Of a DNA stretch of 64,000 nucleotides, positions 37,358 through 45,487 are shown piece by piece. A model generated the notes under the pieces. It was not told the origin of the DNA. It saw nothing but the letters and a program-made list of their open reading frames with translations, and did not search any database. Both the position numbers and the translations under genes were made by a program. The DNA comes from Arachidicoccus sp. (GTDB taxonomy: Bacteria > Bacteroidota > Bacteroidia > Chitinophagales > Chitinophagaceae): assembly GCA_028283605.1 (NCBI GenBank), contig JAPWKH010000031.1, positions 1 through 64,000 on the forward strand, given 5' to 3'. Position 1 is the first letter of the stretch; each line of letters begins with the position of its first letter.

Positions 37358-37918
37358 ATGTTCAAGATATTGCTCGAATTTTTTTCCGTCAATAAAAAAA
37401 TATCTGTTCCCGAAGTAGGAACATTGTCAATAGAAAATACCGCTGCTGAAGATAATTTCGGAAATAAAACCATTATTCCCGCAAAACCGGTTATTAATTT
37501 TTATGCCAAAGAAGACAGCATAGCTACAACACTATTTGAAAAATTTGCGCAGAATAATTATAACAAATCGATTGAAGAACTAACTAAATTTTATAAAGCA
37601 ATTGCTTATACTTTACAAAAGGAAAAGCAATTGAATATAGATGGATTGGGCATTCTTACAAAAGAAGAGGATAAAATTTCTTTTCGGCAATCTTTTTCTG
37701 CAGAGCAATATTTCCCATCAATCAGTGTAGAAAAAGTTATCAGACAAGATGCAGAACATACGCTTACTGTTGGCGAACATCAAAAAACAAGCTCGCAAAT
37801 GCGCGAAGTTTTGGCAAAAAACGAATCCAAAAAATATTGGTGGGTGTATGTGCTGATTGCATTATTAATATGCGGCGCAGGATATTTTTTTTACAAATTT
37901 TATTTTCTCAGCAACTAA
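37358..37918 (+). CDS. HU-CCDC81-like protein with C-terminal membrane anchor
   Basis: A 186-residue protein. Two HU-like units are suggested: KKISVPEVGTLSIEN near residues 14-30 and LNIDGLGILTKEEDKISF near residues 98-116, the pattern of the bacterial HU-CCDC81 domains. One membrane segment lies at about 161-178 (YVLIALLICGAGYFFY). Many Bacteroidota relatives carry a peptidoglycan-binding SPOR domain after the anchor; this one stops after about five residues. A cytoplasmic HU part with a membrane anchor could link DNA or polymers to the envelope, but this is inference. It is the third gene of the TPR/barrel unit. Confidence 0.65.
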   Translation: MFKILLEFFSVNKKISVPEVGTLSIENTAAEDNFGNKTIIPAKPVINFYAKEDSIATTLFEKFAQNNYNKSIEELTKFYKAIAYTLQKEKQLNIDGLGILTKEEDKISFRQSFSAEQYFPSISVEKVIRQDAEHTLTVGEHQKTSSQMREVLAKNESKKYWWVYVLIALLICGAGYFFYKFYFLSN

Positions 37919-38018
37919 TATCATTCAGACATCTTAATTGAGATTGCTTCATTGGCCTTGCAATGAATATAAAGTATTTATCTTTCATTAGCAAAGCAAT
38001 CTATAATAATAATCGCAT

Positions 38019-38026
38019 TACCTTTG
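38019..38026 (+). promoter_or_regulatory. -7 box of ilvA
   Basis: TACCTTTG matches TAnnTTTG exactly, 111 nt before the ATG at 38138. Confidence 0.4.
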
Positions 38027-38137
38027 CAAGCGAATTAATGGAATTATTGTAGATATAAAACAGCGCATAATATTTTTCACATAGAGGAATTGATGCACGT
38101 AGTTCCATTCCGCAATTTGAAAAAACAATATATACCA

Positions 38138-39370
38138 ATGAATATAAATTTTGAGCAGGCGGCAGAAAGATTAAAAGGCATCTCGAACCGTACGCCTTTA
38201 CAGTTAAATACAAATTTATCTAAAAAATACAATGCAAATATTTATCTGAAACGTGAAGATTTGCAAACAGTACGCTCTTATAAAATACGTGGTGCGTACA
38301 ATATGATCAGTACTTTACCAAAAGAAAAAACAGCAAATGGCGTTGTATGCGCCAGTGCGGGCAATCATGCGCAGGGCTTCGCTTTCAGTTGCAAGATGCT
38401 ACATATTAAAGGAGTAGTTTTTATGCCGAGCATCACGCCCAAACAGAAGATAAACCAGACAAAAATGTTTGGCGGCGACAGTATAGAAATAAAACTGGTA
38501 GGCGATACTTTTGATGACTGTGCAATAGCAGCTAAAGAATATACCGCTCAGTATAATATGACTTTTATACCACCCTTTGACGATGAAAAAATTATTGAAG
38601 GTCAGGGAACAATTGCCATAGAGATATTGGAAGATTTACCTCAGGTAGATTACCTGTTTATTCCTGTTGGCGGCGGCGGTTTATCATCAGGCGTAAGTTT
38701 ATACTTTACGCAACATTCCCCTAAAACTAAATTAATAGGTGTAGAGCCGTCAGGAGCGCCCTCGCTGACAGAAGCCTTAAAAGCCGGTCATCCTGTAACG
38801 TTAAACGAAATCAATCGTTTTGTAGATGGCGCGGCAGTAAAGCGAATTGGAGATTTGAATTTCAAAATCATTTTACAATGTCGCGGCAAATGCCACCTCG
38901 TAGATGAAGGCAAAGTTTGCTCTACTATTCTTCAGTTATACAATAACGATGCAATTGTTGTAGAGCCCGCCGGCGCATTATCTATCGCGGCTTTGGACGA
39001 TTTTAAGGACGAAATCAAAGGCAAAAATGTGGTCTGCATTCTTAGCGGCAGTAATAATGATATAGATCGTATGCCTGAAATTAAAGAGCTTTCACTACAA
39101 TACGAAGGTTTAAAGCACTATTTTCTTATACGCTTTGCACAGCGCCCCGGCGCATTAAGAGAATTCCTCAATATGGTTTTAGGACCAAATGATGATATTT
39201 CACGTTTTGAATATGTACATAAAACCAATAAAGAAAACGGACCGGCATTGGTTGGAATAGAACTCTTATCCAAAGAAGATTATACGCCGCTTACGGAAAG
39301 AATGAAAAAGTATAATATAGATTTTACAGAATTGAATAAGGACGATATTTTATTCAGCTATCTGGTATAA
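38138..39370 (+). CDS. ilvA: Threonine ammonia-lyase (threonine dehydratase)
   Basis: 410 residues from the ATG at 38138. The open frame starts at 38090, but the extra residues are not family-like. YLKREDLQTVRSYKIRGAYN holds the PLP lysine, SAGNHAQGFAFSC binds the substrate, VGGGGLSSG is the phosphate loop, and a single ACT-like domain follows at about 330-410 (HYFLIRFAQRPGALREFL). It deaminates threonine to 2-oxobutanoate, the first step to isoleucine. The ACT-like domain suggests allosteric control. It is the shorter Bacillus-type form. The DUF1543 gene follows after 41 bp. Confidence 0.93.
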   Translation: MNINFEQAAERLKGISNRTPLQLNTNLSKKYNANIYLKREDLQTVRSYKIRGAYNMISTLPKEKTANGVVCASAGNHAQGFAFSCKMLHIKGVVFMPSITPKQKINQTKMFGGDSIEIKLVGDTFDDCAIAAKEYTAQYNMTFIPPFDDEKIIEGQGTIAIEILEDLPQVDYLFIPVGGGGLSSGVSLYFTQHSPKTKLIGVEPSGAPSLTEALKAGHPVTLNEINRFVDGAAVKRIGDLNFKIILQCRGKCHLVDEGKVCSTILQLYNNDAIVVEPAGALSIAALDDFKDEIKGKNVVCILSGSNNDIDRMPEIKELSLQYEGLKHYFLIRFAQRPGALREFLNMVLGPNDDISRFEYVHKTNKENGPALVGIELLSKEDYTPLTERMKKYNIDFTELNKDDILFSYLV

Positions 39371-39411
39371 TAATTTGTATGCTTCAATAAGTGAAAAATA
39401 ATAATTTCCGT

Positions 39412-39969
39412 ATGGAAAACGTATATCTTCATATGCTTTTATTAGGCTGTAAACCGCAAGGCAGACATACAGAACAGCACGATATTTTATTTACCATCAG
39501 TAATTCATTGAAAGATGCAATACCGCATATAGAAAAATTTTGGCCTGAAGCAAAAGATAATATCCATATAGATGCATGGCGAAAAGTAAGTATTGTAGAT
39601 AATTTCGCTGTTTCAATCGTCGAGAAAAAAAGAGAACCATTCATTGCGCCCGACAAGTTATTTTTTATTAATCTCGGCGGATACAAACGCGGCAAATTTG
39701 AAGAATACCATTACAAGATTTTACTGGTAAGCAAGAACAAATCGGACGCGATTAAAAAAGCAAAAGAAACCTTGTTTTTTAAAGAAAATATTTCCGCACA
39801 TATAGATGATAAATATGGCGTGGATGTTGATGACATCTACGATGTAGAAGATATTCTTCCCTTGGATATAAAGGAAAAATATAGTTTGCAAATCATTCCC
39901 CAATCAGGTTATGATCATATTGCCGATGAGCTTAATATCGGTTATTTTAAATTAAGCAGCTTTAAATAA
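39412..39969 (+). CDS. DUF1543 domain protein
   Basis: 185 residues from the ATG at 39412; an in-frame GTG at 39391 would add seven residues. The start YLHMLLLGCKPQGRHTEQHDILFTI and the later LFFINLGGYKRGKFEEYHYKILLV are the recurring marks of DUF1543. No signal peptide or membrane segment is present. The function is unknown. It lies 41 bp after ilvA and probably shares its transcript. Confidence 0.8.
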   Translation: MENVYLHMLLLGCKPQGRHTEQHDILFTISNSLKDAIPHIEKFWPEAKDNIHIDAWRKVSIVDNFAVSIVEKKREPFIAPDKLFFINLGGYKRGKFEEYHYKILLVSKNKSDAIKKAKETLFFKENISAHIDDKYGVDVDDIYDVEDILPLDIKEKYSLQIIPQSGYDHIADELNIGYFKLSSFK

Positions 39970-40003
39970 AAAATGGAAATACAGCATCGCCATATTTCCA
40001 TTT
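39966..40003 (-). terminator. Terminator of the PBCV-adaptor gene
   Basis: An 11-bp perfect inverted repeat (39971-39981 and 39993-40003). Read on the minus strand it is followed by TTTTTTATTTAAA, so it ends the minus-strand gene at 40021. Confidence 0.7.
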
Positions 40004-40020
40004 CCCGATAAAATAACTTC

Positions 40021-40446
40021 TTATGATTTTTTTAGGTATTCTTTGTTTCCGCTTGAAGTAAGAATGTATTTACCGCCTTTTGGTCCTTGATAAATGGTAC
40101 GGCCTTTAGCATCTGTACCTATTGCCTGGTCGGCAGATTTATTTACTGCAGCTTTTACGGTTTTTGTCTTTGCAACTTTTGCAGCCTTAACGGTTGAAGA
40201 AGCAGTAGCAGGCGCAGCAGCAATTGCAGTTGTTGCTTGTGCCGTTTGTGCATTTGCCGAAGTAGTTGCGGCAGCAGCAGCAGCTTTTGCTTTTTTAGCT
40301 GTATACTTTGCTTTTCTCGCAGTCTTTTTTGCTTTAGCTGTATCTTGTGCAATGCTTGTTGCTGCAGCAGACACTTGTGCATGAGACAAATTCGTAAACA
40401 ATACTAATCCGAATACAAACAATACACTGAATATGATTTTTTTCAT
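40021..40446 (-). CDS. Exported Ala/Lys-rich protein with PBCV basic adaptor-type motif
   Basis: A 141-residue protein with a signal peptide (NLSHAQ, about residue 24). Residues 35-105 are low-complexity and rich in Ala, Lys and Thr, similar in composition to histone H1 tails. The last 30 residues (GRTIYQGPKGGKYILTSSGNK) match the PBCV-specific basic adaptor pattern first noted in chlorella viruses, where it is joined to many different domains. Its role in bacteria is unclear; it might bind an acidic polymer in the envelope. The gene lies between a DUF1543 gene and a TlpA gene, with terminators on both sides. Confidence 0.7.
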   Translation of the reverse strand: MKKIIFSVLFVFGLVLFTNLSHAQVSAAATSIAQDTAKAKKTARKAKYTAKKAKAAAAAATTSANAQTAQATTAIAAAPATASSTVKAAKVAKTKTVKAAVNKSADQAIGTDAKGRTIYQGPKGGKYILTSSGNKEYLKKS

Positions 40447-40540
40447 AATTTTTCTTTTTTTAAGATATATTAAAAGTAAGAAGTATTTGAATTATACAAA
40501 TGGTTTTTAAATATAATTTATTGTTAAGCAAAAATCATTG

Positions 40541-40580
40541 CAAAAAATTACAAAGACCGATAATAATGTTACCGGCCTTT
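40541..40580 (-). terminator. Terminator of the DUF4369-TlpA gene
   Basis: A 12-bp stem with two G-T pairs (40552-40563 with 40569-40580) is followed on the minus strand by TAATTTTTTG. It lies 22 bp after the stop codon. Confidence 0.7.
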
Positions 40581-40602
40581 GGATGCCTAAAAGTATTTTA
40601 TG

Positions 40603-41706
40603 TTATTTCAATACTTCGGCTAATTTATTATCAAGATCATCGCCCCTTAGATTATGCCCGATAATAATGCCGTTTGGATCGATAAGAAAATTGGCAGGAA
40701 TTGCCTGTATGCCATATTTTGCAGCTGCTTCATTTTTCCAGTATTTCAAATCGGAAACTTCTGTCCATGTAAGATTATCTTTGGCAATGGCTTCTTTCCA
40801 GCTGTCTGCGCTTTGATCTAAGGACACTCCCAATACAGTAAAGTTTTTGTCTTTATATTTATTGTATGCCTTTACCACGTTTGGATTTTCTGCACGGCAA
40901 GGCCCGCACCAGCTTGCCCAGAAATCTACCAGCACATATTTACCTTTAAAATCAGAAAGGCTTACCGGTTTGCCATTTACATCGTTCTGCGTAAAAGGAA
41001 TAGCAGGGTTACCTTCTGTTATCTTGCCCATAAGTGCTAAATGCTCGGCGTATTTTTTACCTTTTGATGAATTTTTTACTGATGCATCCAAGCTATTAAA
41101 AGAAGTGTTGAGATCATTGTAATTCATACCATAGGCTATTTGCTGCAACAATCCTAAAGACACAAAACTTTTCGGATGGTCTTTGATAAATTGTTTATTA
41201 ATGGCAGTGCTCGCATTATTCAAACTATCGAATTGTTGCTCATATAATTTTTGCGAGGCAGTATCTTTATTACTTTCCGCTTCCTTATATTTTGCATACA
41301 ACTCCTGCTCTTGTTTATTAATATTGGTAGTAGCGCTTTTAAGATCGTCCACGTCTTTTTGTGTTGCAGATCCGGTAATTTTTACACGTCGGAGAGAATC
41401 TGCCTTTCCGGTAACAGTTATATTGCTATTCTCCAGATAAAGCTGAAATCCCTTGCTTTGCTCTTTATTCATGATAACGGCTTGCGTAGGTTCGTTCACG
41501 GATCCTGTAAAAGTAAACTTACCATTAACTACTTTAGCTGAATCTATATGTGCGCTGTCTCCTGCCGGACGGCTCAAATACAGATAAGGTTCATTTAATC
41601 CCTGAATATCCCCATGCACTACATATCCCTTTTGTGCAAACGAAACCGTATAAAAAAAAGCCGACAAACCAGTAACAGCAGATACCATTAAAATTTTGTT
41701 TTTCAT
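40603..41706 (-). CDS. DUF4369 domain TlpA-like disulfide reductase (third paralogue)
   Basis: A 367-residue protein with a signal peptide (YTVSFAQ, about residue 25). The DUF4369 domain is near residues 27-120 (GYVVHGDIQGLNEPYLYLSRPAGDSAHID). A charged helical middle region follows. The TlpA domain starts near residue 225 with WASWCGPCRAENP and the cis-proline in IQAIPANFLI. It is similar in layout to the two copies at 12.4-14.7 kb but stands alone. Its leader contains an 85% identical copy of the element in front of the M16 gene at 42540. Confidence 0.88.
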   Translation of the reverse strand: MKNKILMVSAVTGLSAFFYTVSFAQKGYVVHGDIQGLNEPYLYLSRPAGDSAHIDSAKVVNGKFTFTGSVNEPTQAVIMNKEQSKGFQLYLENSNITVTGKADSLRRVKITGSATQKDVDDLKSATTNINKQEQELYAKYKEAESNKDTASQKLYEQQFDSLNNASTAINKQFIKDHPKSFVSLGLLQQIAYGMNYNDLNTSFNSLDASVKNSSKGKKYAEHLALMGKITEGNPAIPFTQNDVNGKPVSLSDFKGKYVLVDFWASWCGPCRAENPNVVKAYNKYKDKNFTVLGVSLDQSADSWKEAIAKDNLTWTEVSDLKYWKNEAAAKYGIQAIPANFLIDPNGIIIGHNLRGDDLDNKLAEVLK

Positions 41707-41730
41707 CTGTTTGTTTTTTATTTTTTTAAA

Positions 41731-41789
41731 TTGTCAGACGGAATTGGCCAAAATAATTATTGCTTTGGTTATGCAAAATTCTTATGGCT
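41731..41789 (-). repeat. 59-bp leader/promoter repeat, copy A
   Basis: This is 50/59 identical, without gaps, to 43867-43925. It lies 24 bp before the TlpA start codon. On the minus strand it contains TTTG, then 17 nt, then TTATTTTG, one base from the -7 consensus. So it likely includes the promoter. Confidence 0.8.
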
Positions 41790-41847
41790 ATTTCATATTA
41801 AAATATTTTGATAGAATGATAAAGATAAAAATATTTATATAACAGCA

Positions 41848-42414
41848 CTATTTAACAATCAATCTTTGGGGATTTTTAACTATAAATTCATTCCACGATT
41901 TTCCTTTCCCCGACAAACCGGCCAAAGGAGAATTGTTTTGATAATGATGACAAACCGCAACAGCCAAAGCATCGGAAGCATCTAAATAGGCCGGTGTTTC
42001 TTGTATCAAGAACAATTGCTGAAGCATTTTCCATACCTGTTCCTTTGCAGCATTTCCATTGCCTGTAACGGATTGTTTAACTTTCTTCGGAGAATATTCT
42101 GTTACCGGAACGTGGTGTTGCATTGCGGCTGCAATTGCCACGCCTTGCGCTCTGCCGAGCTTCAGCATACTTTGTACATTTTTCCCGAAAAACGGCGCTT
42201 CAATGGCAAATGTATTCGGGTTATGCAACTGAATCAATTCACATACGGTTGCATGGATTTTTTGCAACCTTACATACACATCTTTATGAGAAGATAATAA
42301 TAACGTTCCCATAGAAATAAGGCTCAGTTTGTTTTGCGAACAGGCTATCGTTGCGTAGCCCATTTTAATGGTGCCGGGATCTATTGCTAATATTACTGAA
42401 TCTGAATTTTGCAT
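41848..42414 (-). CDS. ruvC: Crossover junction endodeoxyribonuclease RuvC
   Basis: 188 residues from the ATG at 42414 (an upstream in-frame TTG at 42420 is closer to the promoter). The four acidic residues are visible: LAIDPGTIKMGY, FAIEAPFFGKNVQS, and the pair in YLDASDALAVAVCHH. It cuts Holliday junctions in recombination repair with RuvAB. Length is normal. An exact -7 box sits only 8 bp before the ATG, so its mRNA may be almost leaderless. Confidence 0.95.
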   Translation of the reverse strand: MQNSDSVILAIDPGTIKMGYATIACSQNKLSLISMGTLLLSSHKDVYVRLQKIHATVCELIQLHNPNTFAIEAPFFGKNVQSMLKLGRAQGVAIAAAMQHHVPVTEYSPKKVKQSVTGNGNAAKEQVWKMLQQLFLIQETPAYLDASDALAVAVCHHYQNNSPLAGLSGKGKSWNEFIVKNPQRLIVK

Positions 42415-42422
42415 TATCAAAC

Positions 42423-42430
42423 CAAAATTA
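42423..42430 (-). promoter_or_regulatory. -7 box of ruvC
   Basis: On the minus strand TAATTTTG matches TAnnTTTG exactly, 8 nt before the ATG. Confidence 0.45.
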
Positions 42431-42539
42431 TATAATAGAAAATAAAGTATGCTATAAAAATTGAAATTGAAATTTGGATAAAATAAGAGGGTTACCGAAA
42501 AATTTTAAGCAACTTTTTTTTCGATTTTATTTACACCAT

Positions 42540-43844
42540 TTATTTTACTGGTATATTGAATGCTTCTGCATCCACCAATGATACATTGCCTAAGTAATTC
42601 CATTGAATTCCTCCGGCAGTATATTCATTAAACACTTTTTGTAATTGAGAAAGCGTAACGGAATTAATATCATCAACAAGACGCTCTTGAGAATGCCAAT
42701 CGCCGCGCAATGCCGCAATTCCGTAAGCTGATGCAACTGATCCGGTAGATTCATTTCTCATGAAAAAACTTGTTGTTAACCCTGCCTTAGAATCATGGAG
42801 TTGTTGTTCGGTAAATCCGTTATTTCTTAATTTATTCAACTCATCTGTCATTACGGTAACTGCTTCTTTTGGTTTTGTAGTAGTTACATACATAATTGTA
42901 TAAGGAATAAACCCCGTTGATACATAAGCATAAGGCGCATAAGAAAGATTGCGTTTTGTTCGCACTTCTTCGAACAATTTGTTACTGAAAGTATTCACTG
43001 CGATACGATAAGCAATCATATCTTTAGACGCAGCACTTGGCGCACCTAAAACTCCTTGAATATAATTAGTGGCTAATTTACGGCTTACCGTATCTATTGT
43101 GTTAGGGTCAGCAATTTTTAAATCGGTGGGTGAAGGCAAAGAATTTATTGAACTATGTGGTAATTTTGCAAAAGAGTTTTGTACCAATTCTTTTATTTTT
43201 TCTTCAGAAAAATTGCCAACAATTACCAACAACATTCTATCTGCATTATATATTTTTTGATAGTAATTTTTTAATTGCTCCGGCTTAAAGGATGTAATGC
43301 CGGCAACCGTTCCTTGCGGTTCGTATGCATATCGAGTACCTTTAAAAGAAGTTTGCATTGTCATTTTAGACAGCTTGGAATCAGGGTCGGCAGATTGATT
43401 TTGAATTTCTGCAGCTTTTTTTTGTTGAAGTAGTGCTAATTCAGTTGCATTAAAAATAGGATTGGTAATGGCTTGTGTGAATAAGTCCCATCCTTCATCC
43501 AAATAAGGCTTTACACAACTTAAACTAATAGCACCATAATCGTAAGACGAATAGCCATAAACACTTACACCATATTTATCTGCCAAATCTTTAAAAGCAT
43601 TTTTATTGTATTTTTCTGTACCGCACTCCGCAGTAGCACTCAGCGTTAAATCTTCAATGCCTTGTTGGGAAGAATCATAATTACCGGTACCACCTTTGAA
43701 ATACATAATAGCACTAACAACTTGTTTAGGGCTTTGTTTGAAAATTACTCTTAATCCGTTTACATTAAACTCTGTTGCCTGTTGCGCCAAGGTGGATGTG
43801 CAATACATGAGGGTTATTGTAATATATATTGATAATTTTTTCAT
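42540..43844 (-). CDS. M16 family peptidase-like subunit without zinc site
   Basis: A 434-residue protein with a signal peptide (TSTLAQQ, about residue 21). The M16 fold is clear (GLRVIFKQSPKQVVSAIMYFKGG; NYYQKIYNADRMLLVIVGNFSEE). Where active members have HxxEH it reads GIEDLTLSAT, so no zinc can be bound. Such subunits pair with an active partner. The active M16 gene is 140 bp upstream on the same strand. The C-terminal half keeps the FFMRNESTGSVASAYG region that completes the active site of a partner. It has its own promoter-like leader (copy B). Confidence 0.88.
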   Translation of the reverse strand: MKKLSIYITITLMYCTSTLAQQATEFNVNGLRVIFKQSPKQVVSAIMYFKGGTGNYDSSQQGIEDLTLSATAECGTEKYNKNAFKDLADKYGVSVYGYSSYDYGAISLSCVKPYLDEGWDLFTQAITNPIFNATELALLQQKKAAEIQNQSADPDSKLSKMTMQTSFKGTRYAYEPQGTVAGITSFKPEQLKNYYQKIYNADRMLLVIVGNFSEEKIKELVQNSFAKLPHSSINSLPSPTDLKIADPNTIDTVSRKLATNYIQGVLGAPSAASKDMIAYRIAVNTFSNKLFEEVRTKRNLSYAPYAYVSTGFIPYTIMYVTTTKPKEAVTVMTDELNKLRNNGFTEQQLHDSKAGLTTSFFMRNESTGSVASAYGIAALRGDWHSQERLVDDINSVTLSQLQKVFNEYTAGGIQWNYLGNVSLVDAEAFNIPVK

Positions 43845-43866
43845 CTTTTATTTTTTATTAGTTAAG

Positions 43867-43925
43867 TTGTCAGATGGAGGCTGCCATAATAATCATCGCT
43901 TTGGATATGCAAAATTCTTATGGCT
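43867..43925 (-). repeat. 59-bp leader/promoter repeat, copy B
   Basis: This is 50/59 identical to 41731-41789 and lies 22 bp before the start codon of the inactive M16 gene. The TTTG word is kept; the -7-like word is TTATTATG. The match continues outside the 59 bp after a one-base gap (ATTTCATA). Confidence 0.8.
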
Positions 43926-43984
43926 CATTTCATAATAATTTTTTTAAAAATAATATTTCCGTTATATGCAGAATAATTTGATTT

Positions 43985-45340
43985 TTATGATTTCCAAAAA
44001 GCATTTGTATCAATGGTTTTCGCTTGATCTGAATTTAATAACAGACCGGCGCAATAGTGTTTGTTCAGAATATATTTATCCACGTAATTTTTGATATCTT
44101 CTTTGGTTACTTTCTTAACATTTGAAATATAATTGTACATATAATCCAAATCGGAACTGCACCACCAAAACGCTATGGTGTGTGAATATGAAGAAGTAAT
44201 ATCTTGTTCGCTCAAGTTCTGTATTTCCAAACCGCGTTTTGCATTTTCCAATTGTTCATCGGTAATATAATCGGGCGAATCCCATTGTGCAATTTCTGCT
44301 TTAACCTTTGCTACACATTCCGCAATTTTTGAGGGATTTGGAATTATCTGTAAAGTGATGGGTCCCACATACTTTTGCGTTTGATAATTAATGCCTACTT
44401 GTAAAGCATAGCCACTATCTATCAGGTTTTGTTGCCAACGGCTGCTATTTTGTGATAATATATAAGAAAAGACATCAGCAGTATAAGTTGATTTTTTATC
44501 ATTTCTTGTATCAGGTCCAAACCATTCTACCATTATCATAGGTACTTGTGCATTTGGCGATTTTACTACGAAATATTTATCGGATGTCAGCGGTTTAAAT
44601 TCCGGTATAGGCCATTTTTTAAACGGATCAAAATCCGATGATTTCCAACTGTCGTATATTTCTTTTACTTTCTTAAAAACATAATCATGATTTACATCTC
44701 CCGACACAATCAGCATAGAGTTGTTGGGCCAATAATATTTGTTTTTTATCGTCATCATTTTTTCCGGCGTTGCAGTATTGATAATGTGATGGTCGCCTAT
44801 TACATTTTTTCTGCTGTATAAATCGCCCCACATTTCGTGATTGATAGAATCGTACAAAGCAAAAAACGGATTGGACTCGTTGCGTTGAAATTCTCCATCA
44901 ACAACTACATTTTCTCTCTTTATTTCATCTTGTAAAAAGAGTGGGTAACGAATTGCAGAATTCATAAACAGCAAACCTGAATCAAGATTAGTTTTAGGTA
45001 ATGTAAAAAAATAATTGACCCTTTCTTCTGAAGTAGTACCGTTAAATTCAATACCCAAATCTTTTACCCTTGCCATAAATGCTTCCTGACTTGGGTAGTC
45101 TTTATTGGCTTTGAAAAACATATGTTCATATAAATGACTTAACCCATTATATTCCGGGGGCTCAGTATAAGAACCATTTTTTGTAGTAATTTCCACAGTC
45201 GCAAGCGGCACGCTGTGATCTTCTACAACCGTTACCTGTAACCCGTTTTGCAGTGTAGTAGTAAAAATATTTGATGGCTTTTGTGCATTCAAATAATACG
45301 AAACTGATGCCAAGGCGCATAAGAAAATTATTTTTCTCAT
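43985..45340 (-). CDS. M16 family zinc metallopeptidase (active subunit)
   Basis: A 451-residue protein with a signal peptide (YYLNAQ, about residue 20). The zinc motif HxxEH is complete: His69, Glu72 and His73 in SHLYEHMFF. The downstream glutamate is near VVVDGEFQRNE. M16 proteins of this size act as a clam-shell of two subunits that degrade peptides in the periplasm. The next gene, 140 bp downstream, encodes the metal-less partner. The substrate is unknown. Confidence 0.92.
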   Translation of the reverse strand: MRKIIFLCALASVSYYLNAQKPSNIFTTTLQNGLQVTVVEDHSVPLATVEITTKNGSYTEPPEYNGLSHLYEHMFFKANKDYPSQEAFMARVKDLGIEFNGTTSEERVNYFFTLPKTNLDSGLLFMNSAIRYPLFLQDEIKRENVVVDGEFQRNESNPFFALYDSINHEMWGDLYSRKNVIGDHHIINTATPEKMMTIKNKYYWPNNSMLIVSGDVNHDYVFKKVKEIYDSWKSSDFDPFKKWPIPEFKPLTSDKYFVVKSPNAQVPMIMVEWFGPDTRNDKKSTYTADVFSYILSQNSSRWQQNLIDSGYALQVGINYQTQKYVGPITLQIIPNPSKIAECVAKVKAEIAQWDSPDYITDEQLENAKRGLEIQNLSEQDITSSYSHTIAFWWCSSDLDYMYNYISNVKKVTKEDIKNYVDKYILNKHYCAGLLLNSDQAKTIDTNAFWKS

Positions 45341-45450
45341 AGAGAAGTGTATTTATATGGAATAATTAATATGACTATAAATATAGTAATTAAAGCGATT
45401 GTCTCAAAAAATTTACATAAGCGGTAAAAGAGATATCACACATAAATAAA

Positions 45451-45458
45451 TACATTTG
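45451..45458 (+). promoter_or_regulatory. -7 box of radC
   Basis: TACATTTG matches TAnnTTTG exactly, 29 nt before the ATG at 45488. Confidence 0.5.
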
Positions 45459-45487
45459 AGTTGTTCTTAAAAAAATGCTGTAAGAGA

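Noticed and set aside
43069-43260. Small open frames opposite the M16, SusC and TPR genes
   Set aside because: They are shadows of well-supported genes, with no start signal and no family-like sequence.
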